A stretch of 64,000 bases of DNA from positions 36,126,306-36,190,305 of the forward strand of contig OZ020616.1 in NCBI GenBank assembly GCA_963971575.1, in the 5' to 3' direction. A program made the position numbers and the translations under genes. Shown here in pieces: positions 31,532-42,083 of the stretch (position 1 is its first letter; every line of letters begins with the position of its first letter). The notes beneath the pieces were generated by a model. The model did no database searches. It saw nothing but the letters and a program-made list of their open reading frames with translations, and was not told where the DNA came from. This stretch comes from Liopterus haemorrhoidalis. Lineage: Eukaryota > Arthropoda > Insecta > Coleoptera > Dytiscidae.

Positions 31532-34354
31532 ATGGATACACAAATAAGTACATATTACCAAAATGTGCGGGGGATTAAAACAAAACTTATTAATGTATAC
31601 AATGAGTTAGCTCAGTGTAATTACGAAATAATATTTTTTACTGAAACGTGGCTTAATGATTCTGTGCTTGATGGTGAGATATGTGACTTAAATAAATATT
31701 TCTTATTTCGTCGTGACCGTAATATGCCTAACATGAGTCAAGGTGGTGGTGTTTTAATACTTGTTTCCAAAAAGTTTCACACTAAAGTTGAACATTCTTG
31801 GAGCTCTTCTGCTGAAGACTTATGGGTAACTTTGCATACATCAAAAAATAAGAGAATTCATCTATGCTGTGTCTACATACCTCCGGTTTCTGATAAAAGT
31901 ATTTATGTAAGTCATTTTAACAAATTATCTGAACTCTCAACTAAGTTTACGAATGACGATTTTCTTATTATCGGTGATTATAATTTGCCGGAAATAGATT
32001 GGATTGCGAAAGACAATTTTTATTTTCCCAGGTCTCAAAACAGATTTGACACTCATATTGAATTGTCAAATATGTTATCTTACTGTAATTTATGTCAATT
32101 TAACGGTATTAAGAATAAATTAAACAAAATATTGGATTTGGTTTTGAGCTCATTTAATCTAGATATTAGTTCATGTCAGTTTCCAGTTAGTAAGATTGAT
32201 ACGCATCATCCTCCACTTGAAATAAGTTTTTCTCTTAATCATTATAAGAATTTACCACGTCTAAATAACCCTACTTATAATTTTTATCAATGTGATTATG
32301 AAACCCTTATATACAAATTGTCTTCTGTTCGATGGGATGAAATATTAAATAACTCAAATATTAATGAAAATGTAAATAATTTTTACAAAATTCTACATAA
32401 TATGCTAGACACATATGCTCCTAAAAGGGCACATGTAACCAACAAATATCCAAAATGGTATTCTTCGTCTTTAATAAAAATTATCAAAGAAAAAAACAAA
32501 TTTCATAGAAAATGGAAATGTTATGGCAACATTGATGATTATAATTCATTTTCCTTATTGCGTAAAAGAGTTAAAATCTGCACAGATTTTAACTATAAAA
32601 AGCATATTAATTTCATTGAGTCCAGAATAAAGTCTGATGTAAAACATTTTTGGAATTATACTAAAACTTTAAAGAAAAATAACAACATACCTAATGTTAT
32701 GTATCACGAAAACAAACAAGCTGCAAATGGTTCTGATATATGTGATCTATTTGCGTGTCATTTTGAATCTGTGTATACTTCTTCTCTTATTAATCCATCA
32801 AATAACCTACTTAGTGATAGTAATGTCAACTTGGGTTCTATTAGTTTAACGCAAGACGAAATTCTTACCAAGTTAGCCTCTTTAGATACAAAGAAAGGTT
32901 GTGGTCCAGATGGAATACATCCTTTGTTCATAAAGAATTGTGCCTATTACCTTGTTCTTCCTCTTTTTATAATTTTCAACAAATCTTTAAATTCTGGTAT
33001 CTTTCCTGACTTTTGGAAAAAATCATATGTTACACCGATTTTTAAATCAGGCGATAAAAGTAACGTTTCAAATTATAGACCTATTTCTATATTACCAATA
33101 TTTGCGAAAATATTTGAATCATTAATAGTAGATAAAATCAAAAATCCATTAAATCAATTAATAATTCCTCAACAGAACGGATTCTGCTCTGGTAAATCTG
33201 TATTAAACAACTTAATCCCTTTTACTGAATTTGTTAGCAGTAATATGGATCTCAAGAAACAAATTGATACAATTTACACCGACTTTTGCAAGGCATTTGA
33301 TAGAGTTAACCATCACATTCTTTTAGTCAAATTGAGACATTATGGAATACATGGGTCGTTACTGCGCTGGATTGAAAGTTATATTCGTAACAGATCGCAA
33401 TTTGTTGTCTGCAATGGTTACATATCTCGAGGAATTTTAGTGAGTTCGGGAGTACCCCAGGGCTCACATTTGGGACCTATTTTATTTAACTTATATATAA
33501 ATTCTATTTCGTCTTCCTTCAAATATTGTAATTTCTTACTATTTGCTGACGATTTAAAATTCTATAAAACTGTTGAAACTCTCATCGACTGTTACAAAAT
33601 CCAAGATGACCTAATTAGATTGAACAAATGGTGTATAGAAAATGATATGTCTCTAAATTTAAATAAATGCTTTGTAGTAAACTATGCAAGAAAAAGGAGT
33701 ATAATTAATTTTAACTATAATTTAAATGGCGTTAATCTATCTAAAAAAAACACTGTACGGGATCTTGGAGTTACTTTTGACTCAAAGTTACTTTTTAATA
33801 ATCATATCGACACCATTACTAGTAAGGCTTACAAACTTTTAGGATTTGTTATAAGAGTTAGTAAGCCTTTTCACAGCAAAGAATCATTAACTACACTTTA
33901 TACCTCAATTGTCAGATCTCAACTGGAGTATTGTTCAATAGTATGGAATCCAATGTATGCCAAAAATATAAACTTACTAGAATCTATACAGAGAAAATTC
34001 ATTTTTGTAGTATGCAATAGGCTTAATATTGTAAATTCAGAGTATTTAAAAACATTACAATTATTAAAATTATGTCCACTTGAACAGAGACGAGTGAATG
34101 CTGATATGATATTCCTATATAAGGTGTTCAATAACTTAATTGATTCACAAAATTTTATTCATAATTTTTATCTATTAGCTCCTCTTAAAACAACTAGATC
34201 TAAACAACTGTTTCAATTAACTAAATTTAATTCTTTTAGCTATAAAAACTCTCCCTTAAACAGACTCATGTCAACTTACAATAATAATTATATTCATTTA
34301 GATATATTTAACTTGCCTTTACAAAAATTTAAACTTTATCTTCGAATGTCATAA
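31532..34354 (+). CDS. LINE ORF2: AP endonuclease and reverse transcriptase
   Basis: 940 residues, uninterrupted. Residues about 5-235 form an APE-type endonuclease: NVRGIKTK, TETW (E38), GGGVLI (71-76), CCVYIPP, IIGDYNLPEID (D149) and the terminal histidine block DTHHPP (223-228). The reverse transcriptase spans about 445-720: KGCGPDGI, NYRPISILP, DFCKAFDRVNH (catalytic D584), SGVPQGSHLGP and FADD (671-674). The C-terminal 220 residues match the usual thumb and tail (VRDLGVTFDSK, LEYCSIVWNP). No RNase H is present. It nicks target DNA and copies the element RNA at the nick. All catalytic motifs are kept, so the copy may be competent. The clade (CR1, Jockey or a relative) needs a tree. Confidence 0.9.
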   Translation: MDTQISTYYQNVRGIKTKLINVYNELAQCNYEIIFFTETWLNDSVLDGEICDLNKYFLFRRDRNMPNMSQGGGVLILVSKKFHTKVEHSWSSSAEDLWVTLHTSKNKRIHLCCVYIPPVSDKSIYVSHFNKLSELSTKFTNDDFLIIGDYNLPEIDWIAKDNFYFPRSQNRFDTHIELSNMLSYCNLCQFNGIKNKLNKILDLVLSSFNLDISSCQFPVSKIDTHHPPLEISFSLNHYKNLPRLNNPTYNFYQCDYETLIYKLSSVRWDEILNNSNINENVNNFYKILHNMLDTYAPKRAHVTNKYPKWYSSSLIKIIKEKNKFHRKWKCYGNIDDYNSFSLLRKRVKICTDFNYKKHINFIESRIKSDVKHFWNYTKTLKKNNNIPNVMYHENKQAANGSDICDLFACHFESVYTSSLINPSNNLLSDSNVNLGSISLTQDEILTKLASLDTKKGCGPDGIHPLFIKNCAYYLVLPLFIIFNKSLNSGIFPDFWKKSYVTPIFKSGDKSNVSNYRPISILPIFAKIFESLIVDKIKNPLNQLIIPQQNGFCSGKSVLNNLIPFTEFVSSNMDLKKQIDTIYTDFCKAFDRVNHHILLVKLRHYGIHGSLLRWIESYIRNRSQFVVCNGYISRGILVSSGVPQGSHLGPILFNLYINSISSSFKYCNFLLFADDLKFYKTVETLIDCYKIQDDLIRLNKWCIENDMSLNLNKCFVVNYARKRSIINFNYNLNGVNLSKKNTVRDLGVTFDSKLLFNNHIDTITSKAYKLLGFVIRVSKPFHSKESLTTLYTSIVRSQLEYCSIVWNPMYAKNINLLESIQRKFIFVVCNRLNIVNSEYLKTLQLLKLCPLEQRRVNADMIFLYKVFNNLIDSQNFIHNFYLLAPLKTTRSKQLFQLTKFNSFSYKNSPLNRLMSTYNNNYIHLDIFNLPLQKFKLYLRMS

Positions 34355-34549
34355 ATGAAATTAACTTTTCTTGTATATCGATATTAAATTATGTATTAGT
34401 CTCTTACTTTGTTGTTATACAGTATGTATGTATATTCATTTTGTAATCTGTGGAAGCCAGTCATTGGTTTTTACTGTTGGCTTTCCTTAATGTAAAAAAA
34501 TAAAATAAAATAAAAAAAAAATAAAATAAATACCCATTTTTTATTTACC

Positions 34550-36212
34550 ATTGGGTATTTACCCAACTCATGTCACTATGCACAGCTCAGATTAGGTAAG
34601 TTCTATGTTTTTTTTTTTTTTTACTTTCGGTCCTATAACAAATTCACATGGCATGTGTTACATTTCAATAGATCCTATTGTCTCTCTATAAACAGCTAAT
34701 CATTTTTAAGTATTTAGTTGATTGGACAAGTCAATATTAAAGTGATTCAGTAGGAATTAACCCGCGTAGATTACTATTGAGAAGTGACATTAGCGGTGGC
34801 GGCGCTGTATTCCAAGGCAAGATGGCTGTTGACTCTAGTACTCAGCCGTCAATTTGCTGATATCTAACAGGTTAATTTAAGCACAGTACATTTTTATTTT
34901 ATTAAAATGCGAGTAAATATTTGCGACATTTTTTAATTTTTAAGCGCTACATATGTATCGAGGTGTATAACAGAAAGTGGGCATCAAATTACATTATTTA
35001 AAGTTAATTTTAGTAGATTTATTGAAGTGTAATTTGTAGGTAAGCAGGTGTTAAATGCCGGGCACATAATTTTATGTAGTATATTAGAAGCTGAGTGTCA
35101 GTTATCTGAATTTAAAATATATGCATTCTGTTTGCAAACAAGTGCATTATGTTCATTGAAATAAAATTAGTTTTAGTTGGGCAGGGGTAGTAAAAGTTAA
35201 ATATGCAACTTGCAGTTGTAAAGCAGGTGCAAGCATATTGGTGCAATTTTGTTTTTATACGACAAATGCAATGTACAGACTCACATAGTATCAGTTACTT
35301 TTTTGCCGTAACTCAAAATATATTCCCACGCCTTCCTCCTGTCCATAACCAAATCTTTTCCTAATCTAAACTTAATATTAACTTCCCCTCAGTTTTTCTT
35401 AAGAAAAGAAAATAAACTAAGATGTCTATCTTTATCCTGTCTTGTATGACAGCCAAAAACTACAATTTATTCTGCTTTTATAGTTTTTCACAACTTCTGT
35501 CGACATTCTAACAAAAATTCAACACTAAAACATACGTAATAAGTTCAAACAGTACTAGAGTATCTAGTACAATATTTGACCACCAGGCAGCGTATTCGAG
35601 CGTGTCAGTTCTCAATAATTCTTGCTGGAGTGGAAGTTTGGACCCCTGATGAAGACGTCTGGGAGGATTGAAACTGTGATATTACTCACAGATGCTAAGG
35701 ATATCTTGGATGCATCGAGTAACCAACATCACAATTATAAAGTTCATTAAGAGGATGCGCTGAAGAAGCTATGTTTTATAGCCCTCACAATAACATACGA
35801 TCGCATAGAATGGGAAGATATATGGCTAGCTTAAGTATAAAAGAGAAAAAGAACTTATCTTAGGAATATAGAATCAATACGATGGTACAAAAACTATATA
35901 CGCACTAAACATGTAAGTTCAAAGCATTTTGAAACCAAGAAAGGTCTACAGTTTATATAGTCATTAAGAATATAAAGACGGCAATCAGGAACTATTACGA
36001 TGTCCGTTGGAAAATGAATAGTGCGAAAATTTGATGTGATTTTGCAGAAAGTTTTGCAAGAAAATTTAGAATAATATAATTTATTTATTTTATTTATAAC
36101 AATTTTGGCCACACAACAGATAAAAACACAATAATAGTATGGCACTAGTGAGGTGAAATATGTTTTGTAGCAGAGAGTATTTAATTCTCTGACCCGTTGC
36201 GCGGTTATAGCC
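34550..36212. other. No gene seen
   Basis: AT-rich with a T-run at 34608-34621. No coding region or element end recognised over about 1.6 kb. Confidence 0.5.
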
Positions 36213-36275
36213 CCGCGTACTGGCTTTTTAGGGTTTTGTAGGTATGACCAAAAAACCCTTATACCGTCAGTTTGT

Positions 36276-36276
36276 C

Positions 36277-36359
<83 letters not shown>

Positions 36360-36386
36360 AGTCTGTCTGTCTGTCTGTCTGTCTGT
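36276..36386. repeat. (GTCT)n microsatellite, 111 bp
   Basis: About 27 units of GTCT with one CAGT variant near 36358. ORFs on both strands here (Ser-Val-Cys-Leu and Thr-Asp-Arg-Gln runs) are products of the repeat, not genes. Confidence 0.95.
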
Positions 36387-37041
36387 TCGGTAAAAATTGT
36401 AGCCAAACGGCTAAACCTAGAGAGTTGAAATTTGGCATGCCTGTACAAATTTTTGACCCACACATAGGAAAAATACTAAAACATCTAAAAAACATATCCC
36501 CCTAAAAATATAAACAAATATGTGCTCATCGTAAAAAAAAATTTTTTTTTTTAAATTATAGAGTAGGGTATCAAATGAAAGCCCTAAGTACGTGGATTAA
36601 CGATCAAAATTTTATTTTTGCAAAATAAATTATTTTGATGCGATTTTTGTCAAAATTGTGCAAAAAAATTTTTGTCCCACACCTGTAGCCCAGATGGTTT
36701 AAACTAAAAATCTGGAAAAATTCTCAGTACTGTATATTGATGTGAACCGAAATAGTACAACAGGAATTTTTGATCAGATTAGGTTTTCGGAAAATAATGC
36801 ATTTTTTGTGCTTTTAACCAAAATATGTTAAATATTTAATTCGCTATGTAACCAAGTTGATACGTCAGCGCTCATAGCGATGTGCGTTTAGTCATTAGTT
36901 GTCTAATTTGTCAAACAGGTAACTTGCAAACTAGAGTTCGAATCCTGTCAATTTTAATTTTTTTGTTTTTTTTTTGCAGTTTTCTTTTGTTTAAATTATT
37001 TTGTCAAAATTCTAGTTATATTTTGGTAAATGTTGCATTTA

Positions 37042-37447
37042 CAGTCTATTCCAAACGGTTAAGCGGAACTAAATGGGAATTTAGTTCTTTTAGGTTGTCA
37101 CGAGAAGGGACCTTGCTTGGGTTATTTCATTTTTCACGTTGGGATGTCAAAATTTAAAATTCCAAGAATGAAACCATGGAAACGAATGACATGTCAAAAT
37201 TAAATATTTTTTTTTAGATATTTTAATGACAAAAAAATAAATAAATGGGAAATTTGTATTAAGAATGACACAAAAAATCAAAATATAAAGAAAATGACAT
37301 TTTAAAATGATATTAACCTGAACCAAAAAATGTTTATTGTAAGTATGATTTACAAAGCTTAAACAAAACGGCCGAAAGGCACGATTTAAACGATGAAAGT
37401 AACTAGATTGCAAAATCTAGTTCCGCTTAACCGTTTGGAACAGACTG
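37042..37447. mobile_element. Tc1/mariner-type MITE with CAGTCTATTCCAAACGG ends
   Basis: The left end CAGTCTATTCCAAACGGT and the right end ...CCGTTTGGAACAGACTG are inverted repeats of about 30 bp, flanked by TA on both sides (37040-37041 and 37448-37449). 406 bp, no transposase. It splits the microsatellite-bearing repeat. Confidence 0.85.
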
Positions 37448-37800
37448 TAATTTTTAAAAGCGTAAATTTAATAACCAGTGGGAAGTGTTGAAATTATAAT
37501 TTAATTCTGTTTGATGTATACGAAATCAGAGGGCGGGGCTAATGATTTAAACAACCAATAGAAGCTATAGGCGCAATTTTCAAAATCTTAATGAACCTTG
37601 CTATGAAAAAAAAATACTGCACATATTTAGAAACTTAAATAATGGTATTAGGCATTCGAATTAAAATTCATAAAAAAATATTTTGACATAAAATTTGTTT
37701 TGGCATCCCAAATAATCATCATTCAGTTATTAAATACCTCCAAAACCCTGAAATGTGTGAAAATTCACACTTCACATCAATTTTTTGACGTATAATATTA

Positions 37801-38212
37801 GCGATAATACCTTACAAAATCCAACTTGGGAGTTTTGAAAAATTGAAAGTACTCGTATGAATCACAATACTTACATTGAATCACGTCGGGGTCACCAATT
37901 GTGGGTATTTGTTGCAAATAAGTTACGTAGTTTTGTGTAAAAATGTTAATTTATTTCTGAAAACAAATTAATTAAAATTTTATTTGACTGTTTATTTATT
38001 AAATTGTTATTGTTTAATTATTTTTCTGATCACAAAAGTCTGTGATACTTATTTGGCGAATCGCTACGGCTGCCACAAATTATTTGAATAAATGGCTCTA
38101 CGCCACTGTACAGTCGATGTGGAACGGTAATTTCAGAAATAAAATTTCATTATTATTAAAAATAAAATTATTCAATTAGTTAAAAATATTCAAATTATTT
38201 AAATATAAAAAC
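37801..38212. other. No gene seen
   Basis: AT-rich spacer without recognised features. Confidence 0.5.
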
Positions 38213-38225
38213 GAATCTATTTTAA

Positions 38226-38601
38226 AGGAGAACGGTCGTGGCTCAGTTAGTTGGTGTGTGGACTACTGAGCGGCAGACCAGGGTTCATTCCCCTGTACCG
38301 GAAAAACACCTTACATTTTTCCGACCGTTTCTCCCTCGGAAGGCATCGGGCAACCACCGAGGTAAAAGCCCTAGTAAAATTTCCCCAAAATAATTAGTGG
38401 TTCGGATTCCACTAAAGTAAATTGTAGGTCCCATACGATTATGTTATATACAGGCAACACACACAACACAACTGTATGCGTGGAAATAGCCTACGCTCGG
38501 AATATGTTCAATACGAACTTGTCAGTTCAGAGCATCGAATATGTTCAGTACGAACTTGTCAGTTCAGAGCATCGAGCATGGCACTCTAAGAAGAAGAAGA
38601 A
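38226..38601 (+). mobile_element. tRNA-derived SINE with 13-bp target duplication
   Basis: GAATCTATTTTAA at 38213-38225 recurs exactly at 38602-38614. The head has an A-box-like GTGGCTCAGTTAGTTGG and a B-box-like AGGGTTCATTCCC spaced as in a tRNA gene, so an internal pol III promoter is likely. A unique body follows. A 40-bp segment (GAATATGTTCAATACGAAC... to ...CAGAGCATC) is duplicated in tandem at about 38500-38575. The 3' tail is (AAG)n. LINE machinery supplied in trans would mobilise it. Confidence 0.85.
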
Positions 38602-38815
38602 GAATCTATTTTAAGATAAACATCCTCAAAGATTAACTTAGTTATCAGTGATTGTATTTTTTTAGTTAAATGTTTAAAGATAGGGGTACAAATTTACGAT
38701 CGTATATTATATGATTTGTTTAAAATATTATCATCTCAAAAATAACAAAATATTCTAAATTGGTAGGTACGACCTTAATTACATGGCTTGGGTAGAAAAT
38801 AACAGCGTTCTAGGT

Positions 38816-39891
38816 CAGGGGTCGGCAACCTTTCAGTGACAAAGAGCCAAATCTATATTGAAAAAAAAAACACAATAACATGGAAGAATCGCTAAGAAAT
38901 ATATGCTATATTTAAGAAAAAAACGTAAAAATTGTTTATTTGTTTTAAAATAATCAAGTATTACAATAAATTAATATTTACTTATACATTTAGTTTGTGA
39001 TACCTATTGTGGTTGCCAGTATATTACAATATAATAATTTTTTTAATGGGACGATTACTGCTGTATAGTGTTCGATAAGACTTAACTGAATATTCCCCAA
39101 TAAGTTATTTGAGGAATATTCAGTAATCTTTAACTTAAGGCAGCACTCTAGTTTCAGGTCAGTAAGATTACTTCTGAACTGACTCTTTATTAATTTCATA
39201 TGTGAAAAGATTTGCTTACAGTAATATGTGGATTCGAAAACGGTCACTAGCCCAAAAGCATAATTTTTTAAAAGATTCTGGAAGAAGGTTCTACATTTTG
39301 AAGATTGCGAATTTCGGTCCACTTATGCTGGGAAGATAAAATTCACTTTTTTCTTTCTAAATTTTCCAGTTCAGAATTAAGTTTTAAGAATATGTAATTC
39401 CATAAACCTTTGGATTTCAAATCCACTAATTGAAGGTGATAAATGTAATTGCTACATATCTACTTCAATTGGTTTTGTCAAAAAAGATAGTGTAGCTTTA
39501 TATTTTCTAAACTCTTTAAATCTATCTTGAAAAGCTTCTTGCATGTTAACAAACGTTGTGCAAACAAAAAAAAAATGCAGTAATAACATGTTTTTGTAAA
39601 TTAATAAAATGTAAAAATGATTTTGCACGTAAATCATTCACAAATACAGATAACTTTTTTTCGAAACAAATAACTTCTTCTAAAAGGGAATATGCAGTAG
39701 CTCGGGGAATTACCGGGCGTGAATTGCACCGTAAAACATTCTGAAAAATACAAATCCTGTATAGTACAGGCAGAAAGTTGAAAATTAAAAAATAGATTAT
39801 ATTAAAATAAAAACCAGCCAATTTTCAAAGAGCCACAAAAATTTCTAAAAGAGCCGTATGCGGCTCCGGAGGCGCAGGTTGCCAACACCTG
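38816..39891 (-). mobile_element. hAT element, internally deleted, 8-bp target duplication
   Basis: Ends CAGGGGTCGGCAACCT and AGGTTGCCAACACCTG. The flanking 8-mers are TTCTAGGT and TTCTAAGT, and the intact site TTCTAGGT is seen once in the sister repeat near 1238. 1076 bp. The minus strand holds the last part of a transposase. Confidence 0.9.
38990..39821 (-). pseudogene. hAT transposase C-terminal half (GTF2IRD2-like branch)
   Basis: Minus-strand pieces in order: ATAYSLLEEVICFEKKLSVF and AKSFLHFINLQKHVI (about 39720-39580), MQEAFQDRFKEFRK and LTKPIEVDM (about 39545-39452), and the dimerisation block FESTYYCKQIFSHMK, KSQFRSNLTDLKLECCLKL (about 39245-39125). The order fits hAT transposases of the branch that gave rise to vertebrate GTF2IRD2-like genes. 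Stops and shifts separate the pieces and the N-terminal zinc finger and catalytic core are missing. Confidence 0.75.
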
Positions 39892-40015
39892 TTCTAAGTC
39901 TTTTGTAGTATATTAAATAATAAAAGTCTAACAACCTAAATTATATTTTATATAAGGTAAAATATCCTGGGGGGGGGGGCAAATGCCCTCTATGCTCCCC
40001 CTGTCTACGTCCCTG

Positions 40016-40781
40016 GTTAAATCCTATTAACTAGATTTATCATTAAACCCAGATATTAGAAAAGACCAACGCAAATATTTCAAATTTCCGATTACCACCC
40101 TTCAAGCATTCTTTTCAATTCATTTTGTTAATTTTATTAAATAAATTCTGAGCTCATTTAAGATCTCTATAAATCATTTTTCTTTAATTTCAAAATTCCA
40201 TTCATTTATTTACTTCCACTTTCCCCTTCTTACGGAAGAACTTACGCAGTCATCACCCTTGTATGCTGTTCACTAGGGAGATGCTCATTAGCTCATCCAA
40301 TCGCTTCCCCCTCACTTGTCAGCTACATAAAAAATGAAAGAAAAAAATGATTTTAAATGGATAATATTTTTTCAGTTTTTAATTTTCAGGAGAATTATCA
40401 TGCAATTTATTTTGCACAGTGGGTTCTAGGTTGCCGTATATTATGAATTAATCTAGTTAATTAGTTAGGATTACGGCCGGATAGTTTCCAATATCGTAAA
40501 TCACTTGACATTACGAGAAGATTTGTAGGTATGTAGTAGCAACCATGAAATTGAACTACATTTGTGGTGAACTGTTATCAATGATAGAGTCATAGTTAAT
40601 TTTAAATTCTTGAACACGTAATAAGTAATACCAGAACAGAAAATAATAATAATTTGGAATTCTCGGATTTCTGAACTATGTAAACTTTAATATTTATAAA
40701 CTTTAGTTGAGGAATCGGCAACCTTTTAGCAAAGAAAACCACCTTATGAAGACGGGTACAAAACAAATAAGTACATATTAC
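40016..40781. other. No gene seen
   Basis: AT-rich spacer. An isolated GAATCGGCAACC near 40711 recalls a hAT end but has no partner. Confidence 0.5.
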
Positions 40782-41573
40782 TAGAGCCCTGCAAATCCGC
40801 AGATACCCGCAGATTACCCGCGGATATCCGCCATTTTTCTGCGGATGCGGATAAATTATCATTTAAATCGTGCGGATGCGGATCGGATGCGGATTATATC
40901 ATATCCGCTTATTCGCAATATCCGCGTGAACATCTTCGGGTGAACGCCTCTTCCTACGGAAGACACGTTTAGAACCCCAAAAATGTATTGCTGGCATTTG
41001 TATTGTGCTTATGGCAAGAGTGAAATAATAATACTTTACGGCACTTTTTACTTTTTTTACTCTTCTCATAAAAGCCTACTTTACGCTTACTTAAATAGTT
41101 AAATATAGTAGAGTTTATATAACACTCGTAGATACAACACTTTCTTTGGATTTATTGCGTTTATTAATTTAAAAATAATTATGTAGGTATTGCATTTTTG
41201 GAAATATTAGTAAAAATTAACCATGGTAATTTGCCACATTTAAAAACATAGAAGCCCATATCAAATTTTAAAAAAAAATTAAAATATTTTAAAATTCTTG
41301 TAATCGTCATATAACTTTTTATAAGTTTTACATTTTATAAAAAACTTGGTTTAAGAGTCGAATAATTGAAAATTCCATTTTAATTTTTAATCTATATAAT
41401 CTCAGTACGACTTCAGATAGAAAACATATTTCTGGACCAAGTAATATTTATGTGAAATGTAAAATATGTTAGATATTTCACAACAGAGAGCAAATCCTAT
41501 GCGGATTGTGCGGATATTTTTGCGGATGCGGATCGGATGCGGATACAGAAAAACGTATCCGCGCAGGGCTCTA
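40782..41573 (-). mobile_element. hAT-type MITE with internal ATCCGC repeats, copy 2
   Basis: Ends TAGAGCCCTGC and GCAGGGCTCTA with perfect 8-bp duplications CATATTAC (40774-40781 and 41574-41581). It is the same family as 1334-2645, in reverse, and lacks the nested Tc1-like MITE. 792 bp. Subterminal GCGGAT arrays at 40790-40930 and 41500-41560. Confidence 0.9.
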
Positions 41574-41581
41574 CATATTAC

Positions 41582-42083
41582 TAGGGATGTTCTGATACTA
41601 TTGATACGATTTAGTATCGATATTTTTCATTCGATATCGTGATTTAGTATCGCTACTAATGTTTCGATACTTTATTAATATCAGTACATTTGACCCAGTA
41701 TCGCATCGTTTCTTTTTTTTTGTTAAAACAATATCGTAAAATTTTTTTTATACCTACACACATAAATATTTCTGTGATTATTATTTATTTTATTTTATTT
41801 TTTTTCAGTGAAACACTTCTAAAAATTGTAGTCTTGTAAAAACTGGTAGCGCAAGATATGCAATCGCAATGGCGCAGGACATAGTACGCCAAGGCACATG
41901 CGTTGAACGGTTTAAACGTTGCTGGCGTTTGGCTCCTTTTTTCTCTACGTTTGAGGTTATGAAATATTATTGGTTATTTTCTATTTTAATTAAAAAATGT
42001 CACCACCAAGAAGCAAAATGTGGAACTATTTAACTAAAATAGACCAAGGAGTTTTCTCGGTGCTTGCAATGAAGAAGAATGGA
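41582..42083 (+). mobile_element. hAT element 5' end with BED-finger start (truncated)
   Basis: Begins TAGGGATGTTCTGATAC followed by TATCGATA-type palindromes, a common hAT terminus. At 41997 an ATG opens MSPPRSKMWNYLTKID, the start of a BED zinc finger in hAT transposases. The similarity ends near 42060-42083, where an RNase H-bearing LINE begins. No 3' end is present. Confidence 0.65.

Larger units (their letters stand above)
30480..34545 (+). mobile_element. CR1/Jockey-group LINE with two intact ORFs
   Basis: Two long ORFs on the plus strand, 53 bp apart, are followed by a 3' untranslated region and a tail of (A)nT units (about 34494-34530). The 5' end is set loosely at about 30480; the true start of the 5' UTR is not visible and may be further upstream. 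No convincing target duplication was found. This is the only LINE in the window without an ORF break. Confidence 0.85.
36213..37800 (-). repeat. Microsatellite-bearing dispersed repeat family, longest copy
   Basis: In reverse orientation this copy matches blocks of 6755-6830, 7760-8670, 8880-9060 and 10240-10450. From its inner side it has the (GTCT)n tract, GTAGCCAAACGGCTAAA, TTGAAATTTGGCATGCC, TTTTTGTCCCACACC and CCAAAACCCTGAAATGTG. A TA-flanked MITE is nested at 37042. Near 36893-36950 is a tRNA-like stretch with GAGTTCGAATCC. Non-coding. Confidence 0.7.
38738..40015 (+). mobile_element. TIR element family A, copy 2 (5'-truncated, interrupted)
   Basis: Shares AATATTCTAAATTGG, ACATGGCTTGGGTAG and the downstream stretch with 1124-2692, and ends CTACGTCCCTG at 40015. 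A hAT element (38816-39891) interrupts it. A G-run lies at 39968-39979. It preserves the uninterrupted target of the hAT MITE in copy 1, and copy 1 preserves the target of the hAT here. Confidence 0.75.

Noticed and set aside
35894..36505. ORFs with Thr-Asp-Arg-Gln or Ser-Val-Cys-Leu runs
   Set aside because: Produced by the (GTCT)n tract within a non-coding repeat.
37147..37413. 88-codon minus-strand ORF
   Set aside because: Lies within a TA-flanked MITE between its inverted ends; no transposase similarity.
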